From the NCBI GenBank assembly GCA_025617745.1, contig CM046853.1:54402643-54466642 (forward strand): a stretch of 64,000 bases of DNA, in the 5' to 3' direction. The number at the start of each line of letters is the position of its first letter. Position 1 is the first letter of the stretch. Below are positions 48,051-59,500 of this stretch, piece after piece. Source of the DNA: Heliocidaris erythrogramma. Taxonomy: Eukaryota; Echinodermata; Echinoidea; Camarodonta; Echinometridae. A model generated the notes under the pieces. It searched no databases. It was not told where the DNA came from and was given only the letters and a program-made list of their open reading frames with translations. The position numbers and the translations under genes were made by a program.

Positions 48051-48555
48051 TTGCGTTATTTTAGCATTTGTTCGACCGAACGGCTGTTACTATGCCTAAC
48101 CTTGTTCAGCCAATCATATCACGCCATTTAGCGTCCACTGTTCCTTCGGCTCTATTATATTGTTTTGTTTTCTGGCGCTCTGTTCATTCATGCAAATTTA
48201 CTCTGATGAGTGCATGTCGAAAAGCTTTAGTATTTTAGTATATTATGTCCGTGTTTAACGCTATTTTCCGAGTATTGACTTTACTCATACCCAAGGTCAC
48301 TCAATAAACTTATGAACTTCACAAAGCATGGAACGAGGTGTTAGTCATAAACTTCGACCAAGAAGAAACTGAAATCTTCAGGGAGCACAGAGAATATGTT
48401 CGTTTGTCTTGAGTGATGCAGGCATTTTCCGCCGATTTTCAACTAAAAGCTGACATTTTTTACAATCAGAATAGAAAAATCTTGAATCACACTTTTTTTT
48501 ATTTATCTTCTTTATGCTCTTTGTCTGAGCCGGATTAGTCCCGGAATGGAGGGTA

Positions 48556-48991
48556 ATTTATGCTACAGTCACACACGGCCGGATTTCGAACCGGGTCCAT
48601 AAGGACTTAAAACCGTATCAACCCGGTTTGACCCGTATTGACCCGTATTGAACCGTATAAAAATCCGCTTTAAATCCTTAACTGAATCCTTTTCGACCCC
48701 TATCGACCCGGTATACGGCAAGGGTCCATACGGTTTTACGCTGCGGGTCGATGCGAGTCAATGCGGTTCAACCGGGTCAATTCGGATATCAATACGGAAT
48801 TGAAATCCGTGAGAAAATTTTGAACATTACCAAAAAATTGTCACCTTATTGTAGCCCCGGAATCCATCAGGAATTGACACGGGTTACGATGCGGGTCAAT
48901 GCGGGTATCTACGGCTCCAACTGGGTCGATACGGTTTTAATTCCTTATGGACCCAGTTCGAAATCCGGCCGTGTGTGACTGTAGCATAAAT
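48556..48991. mobile_element. Foldback DNA element, 436 bp
   Basis: ATTTATGCTACAGTCACACA and CGGCCGGATTTCGAACCGGG at the left mirror the right end (TTCGAAATCCGGCCGTGTGT, GACTGTAGCATAAAT). The interior has short repeats of the type GACCCGTATTGACCC. No coding frame. Unusually CpG-rich for the region. The superfamily is not assigned. Confidence 0.85.
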
Positions 48992-49058
48992 ATGTTACCA
49001 TTGGAAATAATATGAACTACTCTTTCATATGGTATGGATTTCATTGTCAATTAACATA

Positions 49059-49273
49059 TACTGTAAAAGTGGAAATTTTCACGCGATTAATTTTTTACAC
49101 TTGGCTGAGTAAGGTGAATTTCACATGTTTTTAATTTCGCCGAAGTGTTAGGCTCATGGGCCAAAGAATGCATAAACAAAAATGTTATGCATGTTTTTAT
49201 TTTTCGCGCAAATTTCATGCCGCGCGTAATGTGCGAAAATTTCCACACCGCGAAATATTCCACGTTTACAGTA
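49059..49273. mobile_element. MITE with TACTGTAAA termini
   Basis: TACTGTAAAAGTGGAAATTT and CACGCGA at the left mirror TCGCGG..AATATTCCACGTTT and ACAGTA at the right. Non-coding, about 215 bp. Confidence 0.75.
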
Positions 49274-49371
49274 GTTTATTTACATGAATTTTTCAAAGTT
49301 GGGTTTCCTTTTTCTTTAAATGCCCAGTATGTTGGCCTCTAACTGCTCTAGAACTATTCTGGACCAAGCAC

Positions 49372-49796
49372 AAAAAGTAAGGAAACTCGACTTTGATCAA
49401 TTATATTTCTTTAATAAATGAGAACAACATAGGTCGTATTGAGTATCATTTTAAAGCTTGGATAATTCCCTATCAAACCATTACATACTTGATATGATTT
49501 TCTGAATGGGGCATGTGCAGGCGGCGTAAATGAGGGGAAGGGTAAAAAAAAGAAACAATGTGTATGAACATCATCAAGTATATCCAAAGTCAAAATATCA
49601 CTCACTTTGCAACAATTCTTTTTTGACCCTTCCCCTCATTTACGCCGCCTGTACACGCCCCATTCAGCAAATCATATTAAATATGTTATGGTTTGATAGG
49701 GAATTATCCAAGCTTTAAAATGATACTCAATATCACCTATATTGCTCTCATTTTAAAGAAATGTAATCAATCAAAGAGGAGTTTCCTTACTTTTTA
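49372..49796. mobile_element. Foldback element, 425 bp
   Basis: AAAAAGTAAGGAAACTC at the left mirrors GAGTTTCCTTACTTTTT at the right. The arms of nearly 200 bp pair through GGATAATTCCCTATCAAACC and CGGCGTAAATGAGGGGAAGG. The spacer is only about 80 bp, so it is almost all hairpin. Confidence 0.88.
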
Positions 49797-50342
49797 TGCA
49801 GGGTATATACATGTATATACAATACAACTATTGATTTCTTCACTTTGTGATATAATTAATAATGTTTTCAACAAAATATCATATATAAATAATGTGTAAT
49901 TTATAGATGGCAGCTGTTTTATAAAAGATAGCTAAGTCAAGTCTGAAATAGAAAGGTATGACACAGTTGCCAAAGTACATGCAGGCTACCTACCTATCTT
50001 CTATTCCCAAAGTTGTCCATCCAGACTGATTCAGGTTGACTTAAGACTCTCACTAAGCAGATACAGGTTAATGTGAAAAGGTCCAGTTACAAGACTAGTT
50101 GGTACGCATGCTGGGTCTGGTGTCTCCACACTTTCTATACAATTCACAAACTAAAAATTGGTCCATCATTCCATGTCATCATCTTTGTTCACATAATGCT
50201 CCAGAGGATATTATCAGAGTCTGAACCTGAAGACTACATGCCCATTACAATCAAGTGCCCTCGCACTGCAAGTTAATTCATACTACTTTCTTTGTTACCA
50301 TGGTGATGAATACCATCATGTTCTGTACTAGCACACCGCTCG

Positions 50343-50591
50343 CTATTGTACATCCAATGCGAGCTGAGTATCGCGTATGTGATAGGTCACCTTGCGTGAC
50401 CCTTGCTTGATGGAGACTAGTCTCTCCACGCAGCACTCTAACTTGGGACTGGACTGACGGTTTGCTTGAGTGTTGGCCGGAGGGTCAGACTTGCCAGGAC
50501 TGGGACAGAGCCTTCCAATCTTATCAGCGATGGAAAGCCTGCTGTCTGAGTTCAAGTGCAGATTGGTAGGGGCAACCCCAAAGAACAACTC
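50343..50591 (-). CDS. POT1: POT1 last exon and stop
   Basis: Eighty-two codons plus TAG at 50343-50345. It begins ELFFGV and ends KLECCVERLVSIKQGSRKVT then YHIRDTQLALDVQ, matching human WLECFIKSYN..NQICYQIFDTTVAEDVI. The exon follows a 1 kb intron dominated by a polypurine minisatellite. Confidence 0.93.
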   Translation of the reverse strand, partial: ELFFGVAPTNLHLNSDSRLSIADKIGRLCPSPGKSDPPANTQANRQSSPKLECCVERLVSIKQGSRKVTYHIRDTQLALDVQ

Positions 50592-53500
50592 CTGTTAATA
50601 AAAAAATGGAGAGAGAGAGGGGGAGGGAGAAAGGCAAGAGGCAGAAAGGGGAGAGAGAGAGAGAGCGAGGGAGAGGGGAGGAAGGGGAAAATAGAGAGGA
50701 GAGGGGGAGTAGAGGAATAAAGAGGAAGGGGGAAAGAGATAGACAGAGGAGATGGAGAGTAGAGGAATAGAGAAAGGAAGGGGGAAAGAGATAGAGGAGA
50801 GGGAGAGTAGAGGAATAAAGAGGAAGTGGGAAAGAGATAGAGAGAGGAGAGGGAGAGTAGAGGAATAAAGAGGAAGGGGGAAAGAGATGGAGAGAGGAGA
50901 GTTAGAGTAGAGGAATAAGAGGAAGGGAAAAGAGATAGAGAGAGGAGAGGGAGAGTAGAGGAATAAAGAGGAAGGGGAAAAGAGATAGAGAGAGGAGAGG
51001 GAGAGTAGAGGAATAAAGAGGAAGGGGAAAAGAGATAGAGAGAGGAGAGGGAGAGTAGAGGAATAAAGAGGAAGGGGAAAAGAGATAGAGAGAGGAGAGG
51101 GAGAGTAGGGGAATAAAGAAAGGGAGGGAAAGTGAAGTAGAGCAGAGAGAGAAAGAAAACAGAAGAAGAGAACAAAAAGGGGAGAAAGAGAGAGTTTAGA
51201 AATAACACAGATGACAATGCAGTTCACAGATATGGATAGGAAAATAAAATCTTGCAAAATTGCACGAAACAACATGATCATCATACGCTGTTCAATATTG
51301 AAAATAAAAATTGAAACCCTATCTAGGTAAGAAAAATATTAGGCCTGACATAATTTCTCACTACCCCCAGCTAAACCATGAAGCTTTGCAAAATAACTGA
51401 AGGTCACATATCATTTACAAATCTCAATCAATCATACATGTAACTTTAGCATTTGTGAATGAATGCCACTAGATTGTTCGCCATTTAGGATTGAATGTTA
51501 AGCATTGTATAATTTATGGCCCTACAGAAATAGTATTGTGTATTGCCTAAACTACAGATGTTATGGTTCCTGGGCCTAACAAATGGAGTAAAAATATGAT
51601 AGATTTAGGATAATGACTACCGGTAGATATTTTACTTACAGCCTCGGAACCTTGTAAGATAGTCTCTAGTTTCTCTGTAGAGTCTTGCAGCCATAGTTTG
51701 AGCCAGTAACGATACTGAAGAAGCACAACATCTTTGTCTGTATGGGAAAGAAGAGCAGTATCTGTGTTTTGCAAGTCATCAAAATCATTAAGTCAACCAA
51801 AATTAGAAGCCCCTACACTCAAACACAGTACGTGGGACCGCGTGGGACATAGTGTGGGACATAGTGTGGGACATCGTCTGCTGTGTTCGATTCCAGTGTA
51901 CTCCTATTCAAAAGATACATGATTTGTTTTTTTTATTTAAAAGATATTATACTAATTGTCACATTAAATCGCCTCTAGAACTTGTAAGGGTACACATTTT
52001 TTGCCTGATTTTGCAGTTTATTCTTGGAAAAGACTTCACAGTGCTGAATTATTTGATTCGAAAAATGTATAAAATTGTATTGAAACAGTAATGCGGCGGT
52101 GTTTTTCTGCGACCCAAACATGGCGACGTGTCGCGCCGGGTCGCATCAAATGTAGAGGGCGTTGCTTTATCCACTAGTAGAGATCAATGATACAAGTATC
52201 CAATTTTTTTTAACAATAATACATCAGATTTAAATCTTTCTCTTTAATCATAAAATTCACCTTCACTGTGTATAGAAATAGATGGATGGATGGACAGGTA
52301 GATTAACAGTCAGAGAAACAGAGAGATAAAAAGAGACATATAGCAAGACATGGAAATATATATAGAAAGACAGAATGCAAGACAAAAATGACAGAAATGA
52401 ACACACAAACAATGAAAACGGGAGAAAAGAAAAAGTCACACGACATTAAAGAGAAGGTTGAGTTCTGGGAAAGGTGAAAAATAATTTGTGAGCTGTCTTA
52501 TTCCTTTTATATCAGCTTGGAAGAACATCATAGTAGAAATGTCCCCTACAGAGGATTGTTCTTCAGATGTTCTCATATTCAAAACATGATGATAAATAGC
52601 TGAAGTGTTCAGGCCGAACATTCATGCCACATTCTGCATGCAGTCCCATATACCCGTTTCTGTGTGCAGTGCATGTGCTTTCCAACCAGATTGGGTCAAT
52701 TTCTTATCATTTTGATGATTCCAAACCTCACAATATACACCAATTCTTATTTGGACATGATCAAACTTTCTCAAATGCTTTGAGACAGTTCTTTTCTCAT
52801 TGTATTCAGATGACCAGAACTCAACTTTATCTTTAACAAAAAAAAAATAGATTGAGAGAGCAACTAACCTAATGAGATCAAAAGAGAGAGGGAGAAGAAG
52901 AGCGGGTGAGAGAGAGAGAGAGAGAGAGAATGAAATAACGATAGACAATAGACCAGGGCCCCATTTCGTAAAACTTGTTATCAATAAAAAGTTACAATAT
53001 AACTGTTATAAGCTAGTGAAATCCCTGAATCTGATTGGCCGAGAGCGAATTTGTCATAGAAATGACGCAGTTGTTATTGAGAGCAAGTTTTATGAAACAA
53101 GGCCCTGTATTCTGACCTACCTTCATGTTGATCCGGACAGCATGTGGGACAGACATAAAGCTGAGTTCTCTTATTGATCCTACTCCTGCCCTGTTCCCTC
53201 GCTTCCCTCATATAGAGCTTGGGTACACGTACTAGCTGCATCCCTTCTTTCATCAGACTCAAACTCTCTTGGACCGTCAAGTCTAAATTTAAAAAAAAAA
53301 ATTTCCACTGTTAATGTCAAAGAGATACATGTACATGTATATGTATATTTTGAAAGAAACTGTTGAGGAGTCATTGCCCACTTCTGGAGCAGCAGTGAAG
53401 GGAATTCTCAAGTACATAATCACTTCAACCCATAGCTCAAATACAGATTTCTGTTATTACAGAATCCAGATACTACTTTAACTGTCTGATAAAGTTAAGG

Positions 53501-56500
53501 GCAGGGGTGGTATTCTGAGAATTATTTTATCTTGATTTTAGTGAAAAGATTTTAATTGTCATAACAACTTTTAAATTGCAACATTTCATTGGTGTTTGCG
53601 CAGATGAATTCCGCGTAAACAGCGACTTCTACGCAGTCATTAACCAATGATGCGCCATAAGCGTACATTTTGTTATGACAATTAAAATTATTTCACTAAA
53701 ATCAAGATAAAATCAATCTCAGAATACCACCCCAGATCATTGCTAAAGAAGCTTTAAAGACAACATGTTTTTTTTCGTGTAATTTTTAGTAGAAAAAGAT
53801 AAGTAGAAATTTGCCTTCTGTCATAAAGACAACAGTTTCCTTATGATAAATATTCATGTACAATGAAGATTTATTTTGGCTGCAATAACATATGTATGGT
53901 ATCTTCAATGTAATTAATTACTCACAATATTGCATTTACAATTTAAACTGCCAGTTACGGTAAACAGATGTATTTCATCTTTAGAAGCTAAAAGGAAATG
54001 AAAGGACAAGTAGATAATGACCTTTGATGTATGCTAGGGCAGTAGAACTTTCTCCATTCTTTTGATGGGTCATCACCGTGGTAACTTGCCTTCCTTTCCG
54101 TCTTGTCACTTCTTCTTTTTCTTTGTCTCTTTCATGTGAAGAATCTAGGAAGGAAATCAGGAGCAAATGAAAAGAGGAATCAAATTTCATGAACTATACT
54201 CAACAAAATGAGTAAGTTCCCCCTTCACACTTTTTAACATAGCTCAAGAGATGTCTGATGACATTTGTTCATTCAAAAAGCAAAGTGTGCATAATTTCAT
54301 TGTCCACAATTTCATTGCTTATTTCCTAATGATTGATCATGTTTTCATGATGAAATTATGGTTTTTATTGCAGTTAGTACAAGGTGTATATGTATAGATG
54401 GATAATTTGCAATTCAAATTGATAAAATTGTACTAAAAAATCACAATTTTTCAATGGAGTTTAATAAATTTGAGTTGTAAGTTTTGTGCCTGTACATGAA
54501 CGAAAGTGCATCGAGTACACGATGGACACCCTGCATTGCATTAGGAAATGCAAAGTGCAACTTTTTCTCCCGGTCATAAAATCCATAATTTTATTATGAA
54601 AACATCTTCTCTCTAGGTTTCCATAGTAAGTGAGTATGCACAGTTGAAGGCTTCCATAACACCATTATGATAGCCTTGGTGAAAAGGCTGTTGATATATT
54701 CTTTCATCTAGAGAACTTACTGAAGGGGCATTCAGTGGAATTAAGGAAAAGTAAAAGGAAATGAAAGAAAATATGGAAAGAGATAACAATGGAATGAAAT
54801 TAAATCAGAACACTTACATAAGACTATTTGGGGTGTTTGTTTTCAAAATTTATACACTGAAAATGAAGTGAAATGGAAAGAGGAAAGAGGCTACAGCATG
54901 GTGTTACCAAAATCCTTCAATTGTGAATGCTTGTGAGTGTTTATGTGAGTGTATACGATAATTTATTGTTAAACAAACACTCATAATTCATGAAACTGAA
55001 AATACTCTTGAATATTTTGGCATTGCATATAGAATTTTTTTTTTTAAACTTTGTTATTCAAATTTCATCCTCCAAATATGTTTCCCTATAATTTGTGCTG
55101 CTTTGATATTATTCACTTAAACTGTGGTGCCTTCAGTTTGGATTGATGCCACGCATCATGTGGCCATTAACTGTCTATGAGATTGGGCTGTCCTATGTTG
55201 AAGCTATGGAACGCAAGATCAATGGCTATGACAAGAGATGGCTTGGTGTTCCGAGGTGCCTGACAAATGTTGCCCTCCATGGTAGTCAGACTAAGCTGAA
55301 CATCCCAGTCAAGTCCCTGGTTGAGGAGGTCAAGTTAGCGAAAGCTAGATCATTTATGATGCTTCGTGAGTCTAGCGATCCCTTTATCAGGAACTATCAG
55401 CCAGATGTGAAGTCAGGTAGAAAGTGGCGTGCTCATGAGGCCGTGGAAGAGGCCGAGTCAAGGCTAAAGCACAAGGAAATAGTTGGTGCGACCCAAACAG
55501 GTCGTTTGGGCCCAGGTTGGACCTCTACCAAGAGGTGGTCAAGGAGCGACATGACCTTGTCATGCAGGAGAATCGAGATAGCGAGGAGGAGAAGAGATTG
55601 GCCTCAGCAGTAGGTCAGGCTCAACAGGGTTCATGGACCAAGTGGGAAGGGGTAGAACCCAGAAATTTGACATGGCTTGTATTATGGCAGATGGAGCCAC
55701 TTCGAATCTCCTTTGTTGTTCGCTCGACTTATGATCTTTTGCCTACTCCTGCTAACCTTAGCAAGTGGTATAACGAGCCTGATAAGTGTATTGCTTGTGG
55801 AAGGAGAGGAACCCTTCAGCACATTCTCAGTGCCTGTGAGGTCAGCCTTTGCTGTGGAATGTATACTTGGAGACATAACCAATTTTTGAAGTTTATCGTA
55901 GAGGCGGTTATAAAGAGGGTGACATTTCATAATTCCGAGAAATGTACCTCCAGTGTTGCTAGGCTCCAGATAGATTTTGTTAAGCAGGGGGCTAAGCCAA
56001 GATCAAAGGCAAGGTCTACTCGTCCCAGTATCCTGTCATCAGCTCGTGACTGGCAAGTTAGAGCTGATCTGGATGGGAAAGGTAGTTTCCCACAGCATGT
56101 GGTGTTCACAAATCTGCAACCTGACATGGTGTTGTGGGCTGACTCTGTTAAGGAGGTGATTCTAGGAGAGTTGACTGTTCCCTGGGAAGATAATATTGAC
56201 TATGCCTTTGAGCAGAAGCTTGCAAGTTATTCTGAGCTGGTAGCAGAGTGCTCAGACAAAGGATGGAAGGTACCTTGCTTTCCTTTTGAGGTCGGCTGCC
56301 GCGGGTCTGTGGCACGTTCAGTACAGAGGTGGTTCCGTGAGTTGGGTTTTTCAAATAGGGAGTGCAAACATGCTTGCAGGGCTGTATCTGGGGCAGCAGA
56401 GATGGGTTCTGCATGGATTTGGACCAAGTACGTCCAAAGGCAGAGAGCAACCAGCATTTAAACAAGGTTTTTTTTTTTTTTTTTAATTCTTTTTGTTACC

Positions 56501-59500
56501 AGTGGGAAGGTGGTGAATTGCACTGCTGGCCCACCACCAAGAGGGAGTATTGTTCATAAAGGGCCGAAACTCCCAGTGACTGGAGGAAGAACAACTGATG
56601 ATTCCCCTGGTAATGCATGAGTTTTACCATCTTCTCGTGTTTATTTAACTTTTGTTTCTTGATGTTTTCATTAAAAATGTTATTAAATTTGTACAACCTT
56701 TGTAAACACAAATGTTATCAGCTTTTGAGCTGCAAGTCTTGTTTTTTAAACAAACCATCACAATTCAGTACAATTCAACTCAATTCAATAAAAAGCATGC
56801 CACTGCGATCAAATCAACATGCAACATGTGAATGGCATCAGTCACAGATATTTAGAGATTCATCCACACTAGCGCAAAGGTTAAAACAGACAAGTATGAA
56901 CGGCTCTTTCCAGCAGAAGCGAGAAAACTTACCACTTGAATCCCCCATCTGTCTTCTGATCCTCCTACTTCTCCTAGGAGTCTCAGACCTGGAAGAAAAT
57001 TTTTAAAGGACATCAGATCAAAACAGTCCCATAACAGACCTTTACTAAAATTGCAGCAAACCATTTAAGAAAAAGCACCATGTTATGTGTAAGAGAATAG
57101 CAAGTGGGGGTGAAAAAAAAAAAGCAGCTGCATGTATTAGTAACCGTAATCGTACACACCCACGTGTCATGGTGTAACAAAATTTGAAACTCGCCATGCC
57201 TCTGTCAATGCCTCTTATTTTTAATTGTAATTTAGTGATGCTAACACTGTAAACTTGAATGAAGATAACAACTAAACAACTATCAGACAAATGAATGACG
57301 CGCTTGACTTGTGTCAGAGGGAATAAAGGGGTATATATGAAAACTAACCCTTGTTCTGCTTTTCTCTTCCTGTCTTTGGGTGACTTTGACGGTTCAGACT
57401 CAACTTGAGGTGAGTTGGTCGCAGCGTTCTTGGAAGTTGGTATCCGACAGCTTCAGTACATGGAAGCAAAGAAAGAAATATCAAACAGAAATCAATATTA
57501 TTACGTCACTACTTTAAATGAAATTAAAACACTTTTGAAATCATATTTATTTTCATGTATTTCTCTACTGCTAGTTTTCACGATTGATTATTGAATCATA
57601 GTAACTACATACATGTATATTAAAGGGATGCAAACTCTAGGCAAATAATAGTTATTTCTTTTCAGATCTTAATTATTTCCATTAAACATTTCAATTTTAA
57701 TCAGGTTTAGTAATACAAAACAATTGCAAGTAATTTCATTCTGGTACACGGATTGTGTGGGTGGGTGTTTTTTCCCCCACACTTTTGAACTTAAATGCTT
57801 TTGAAATGCTGCTAGAACTAATGACTAATGATTTCTTTGCAAAAGCACATGCCATGCAACAACCGATCATTCAATAAAGTTGATAACAAATACAAGAACT
57901 GGAATGGTGCAATATGCTTTTTGACCATGAACATTGAGACTAGTTTAAGGAATGATCCTTTCATAAAATAATGCAATAACCTTTCTGAACATGAACAATA
58001 AAATAGTACCTCATTCTGCATTTTGGACAGAAGAGATGTACAAATTCCTGGATCGTCCTCGGGTAGTAGTCTACCACTGCAGCCTTCAAGCGGAAAAGAA
58101 GAGGTGGATGATCCATCATCTGCTTTATCTTGCTGACGTGGTTGTCATGGGATTTTGTGATGACTGAAATGACATAGAAGGATTTAAATCTGATTATTAA
58201 AGGACATATATAAAATATCTATTGCAATCAATAACTTATTTTCTATTTTCATTGTGGATTTACATTGAAATGGATAACAATACCAGCACCAAAGTGAGAG
58301 ACATTTTATTTAGTTGCATGGAGTAGTCTACTCACAAGCCACTTTTACCCAAATTTAGATGGCATTTAAACTTGCAATGTTTCTACATGTATATATATCA
58401 GCATGGCACATCAAAACATCCAGAGAAAAATACTTTTGGTGATAGATCCTACTTCAAGCTGTTCTAATCAATGAATATCTTGCTAACGTCAAAATATTGC
58501 AAGCAGAAGTATATGCTACATCGGACAAAACTCTAACAACTTTTTCAGGATCATATTTAAAGGAAATTTACCGGAAATGGGTTGCTGCATACACTGGAGC
58601 TCCTCACCGCTATTGAAAGAGCTAGGCCAGCTACCATTCTCAGCGTTCTGTCCCGTAGCAGTCATTCCTGACGGGTCCAGCATCTCCCAGTCCAGGTTAT
58701 CTAGCTCAATGTCGTTACTCTCTGACCTTTGGCCTCTCTGACTATGTGACCTTTGACCGTTACTCCAGGATCCTTGACCAATGCTTGGTGGTTGATTTCT
58801 GCTGGTGGCTGCTGCTTGGGTTTTACTCAGCTCTTTCATTCTCCTGTTAGGGTGAGGAGGAGAAAAATATCTTGAATATTGAATCTTGATTCTGTTGCAC
58901 TCAAAGAGCTTGCTAATGGTTGTTTAGGGTGGAGTAATTGAGAAGGTGTATGCAGTGTGCAATCAACTGTTGATCAATCAAGGTGAAATTGGATATTGAG
59001 GGTACATCAAGAGCTGTCAACTTTCACCAAAACATTTCAGTATTAGAACGGATGAAACTCAATCTGATTTAATATCATTTCAATTCACCAATCATCTCTC
59101 TAAATACAATACAATTAGAGTAACAAATTGTATTATATACCTTACTTTAAGAATCTTTCCTAATCCTGTCATCTGACTGCTTAAAAGTGAAGTTGTGTTT
59201 TTAACCATGCCCAAGGGCATAGCTAAATTTTCCTGCGATCCCCACTGGTTTACGTGTACAATATTACTTTGTGTGAGCGCGAGTGCGGATACCATAATCA
59301 CAGTGCTATTTGATCGCTAAATTTAGGTTACTTGTGCAGAAGACAAGCGATCTCCTATCTCGATTTATCTCAGATATTTTTAGTTTATTTACAGTTTGAT
59401 GATGATTTTTAAATGTAAGAACCCCATGATTGGTGAGTCGCACATGTATTCTTTGACTCTTACCTGGCTTTGTTCGGTATATAAAAGATATATTGACTGC

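Larger units (their letters stand above)
47059..48270 (-). mobile_element. Truncated Penelope-like element with inverted 249 bp arms
   Basis: A 1.2 kb insertion bounded by a perfect 13 bp target duplication (AGTATTGACTTTA at 47046-47058 and 48271-48283). Two inverted arms of equal length, 47087-47335 and 48022-48270, differ at about nine positions by eye. Between them, on the - strand, lies the 3' coding part of a Penelope-like retroelement, ending in a GIY-YIG endonuclease domain. Inverted pLTR-like arms around partial copies are typical for this group. The reverse transcriptase is absent, so it is a non-mobile fragment; about 3-4% arm divergence suggests a fairly recent insertion. Confidence 0.9.
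55132..56640 (+). mobile_element. 5'-truncated non-LTR retrotransposon (LINE), C-terminal part
   Basis: Only the region after the reverse transcriptase remains, opening with GLMPRIMWPLTVYEI and ERKINGYDKRWLGVPRCL, the thumb/post-RT segment of a widespread invertebrate LINE group. It then has a CCHC finger and a restriction-like endonuclease. The abrupt 5' start is typical of incomplete target-primed reverse transcription. The 3' limit is estimated from the non-coding tail (CGAAACTCCCAGTGACTGG). It sits in a POT1 intron in antisense orientation. One frameshift splits the frame. Confidence 0.85.

Noticed and set aside
50552-51284. Two overlapping - strand open frames of 221 and 229 codons rich in Ser, Leu, Pro and Phe
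   Set aside because: They are translations of the 50 bp polypyrimidine minisatellite in two frames; no domain, no splice context, and they sit inside a POT1 intron.
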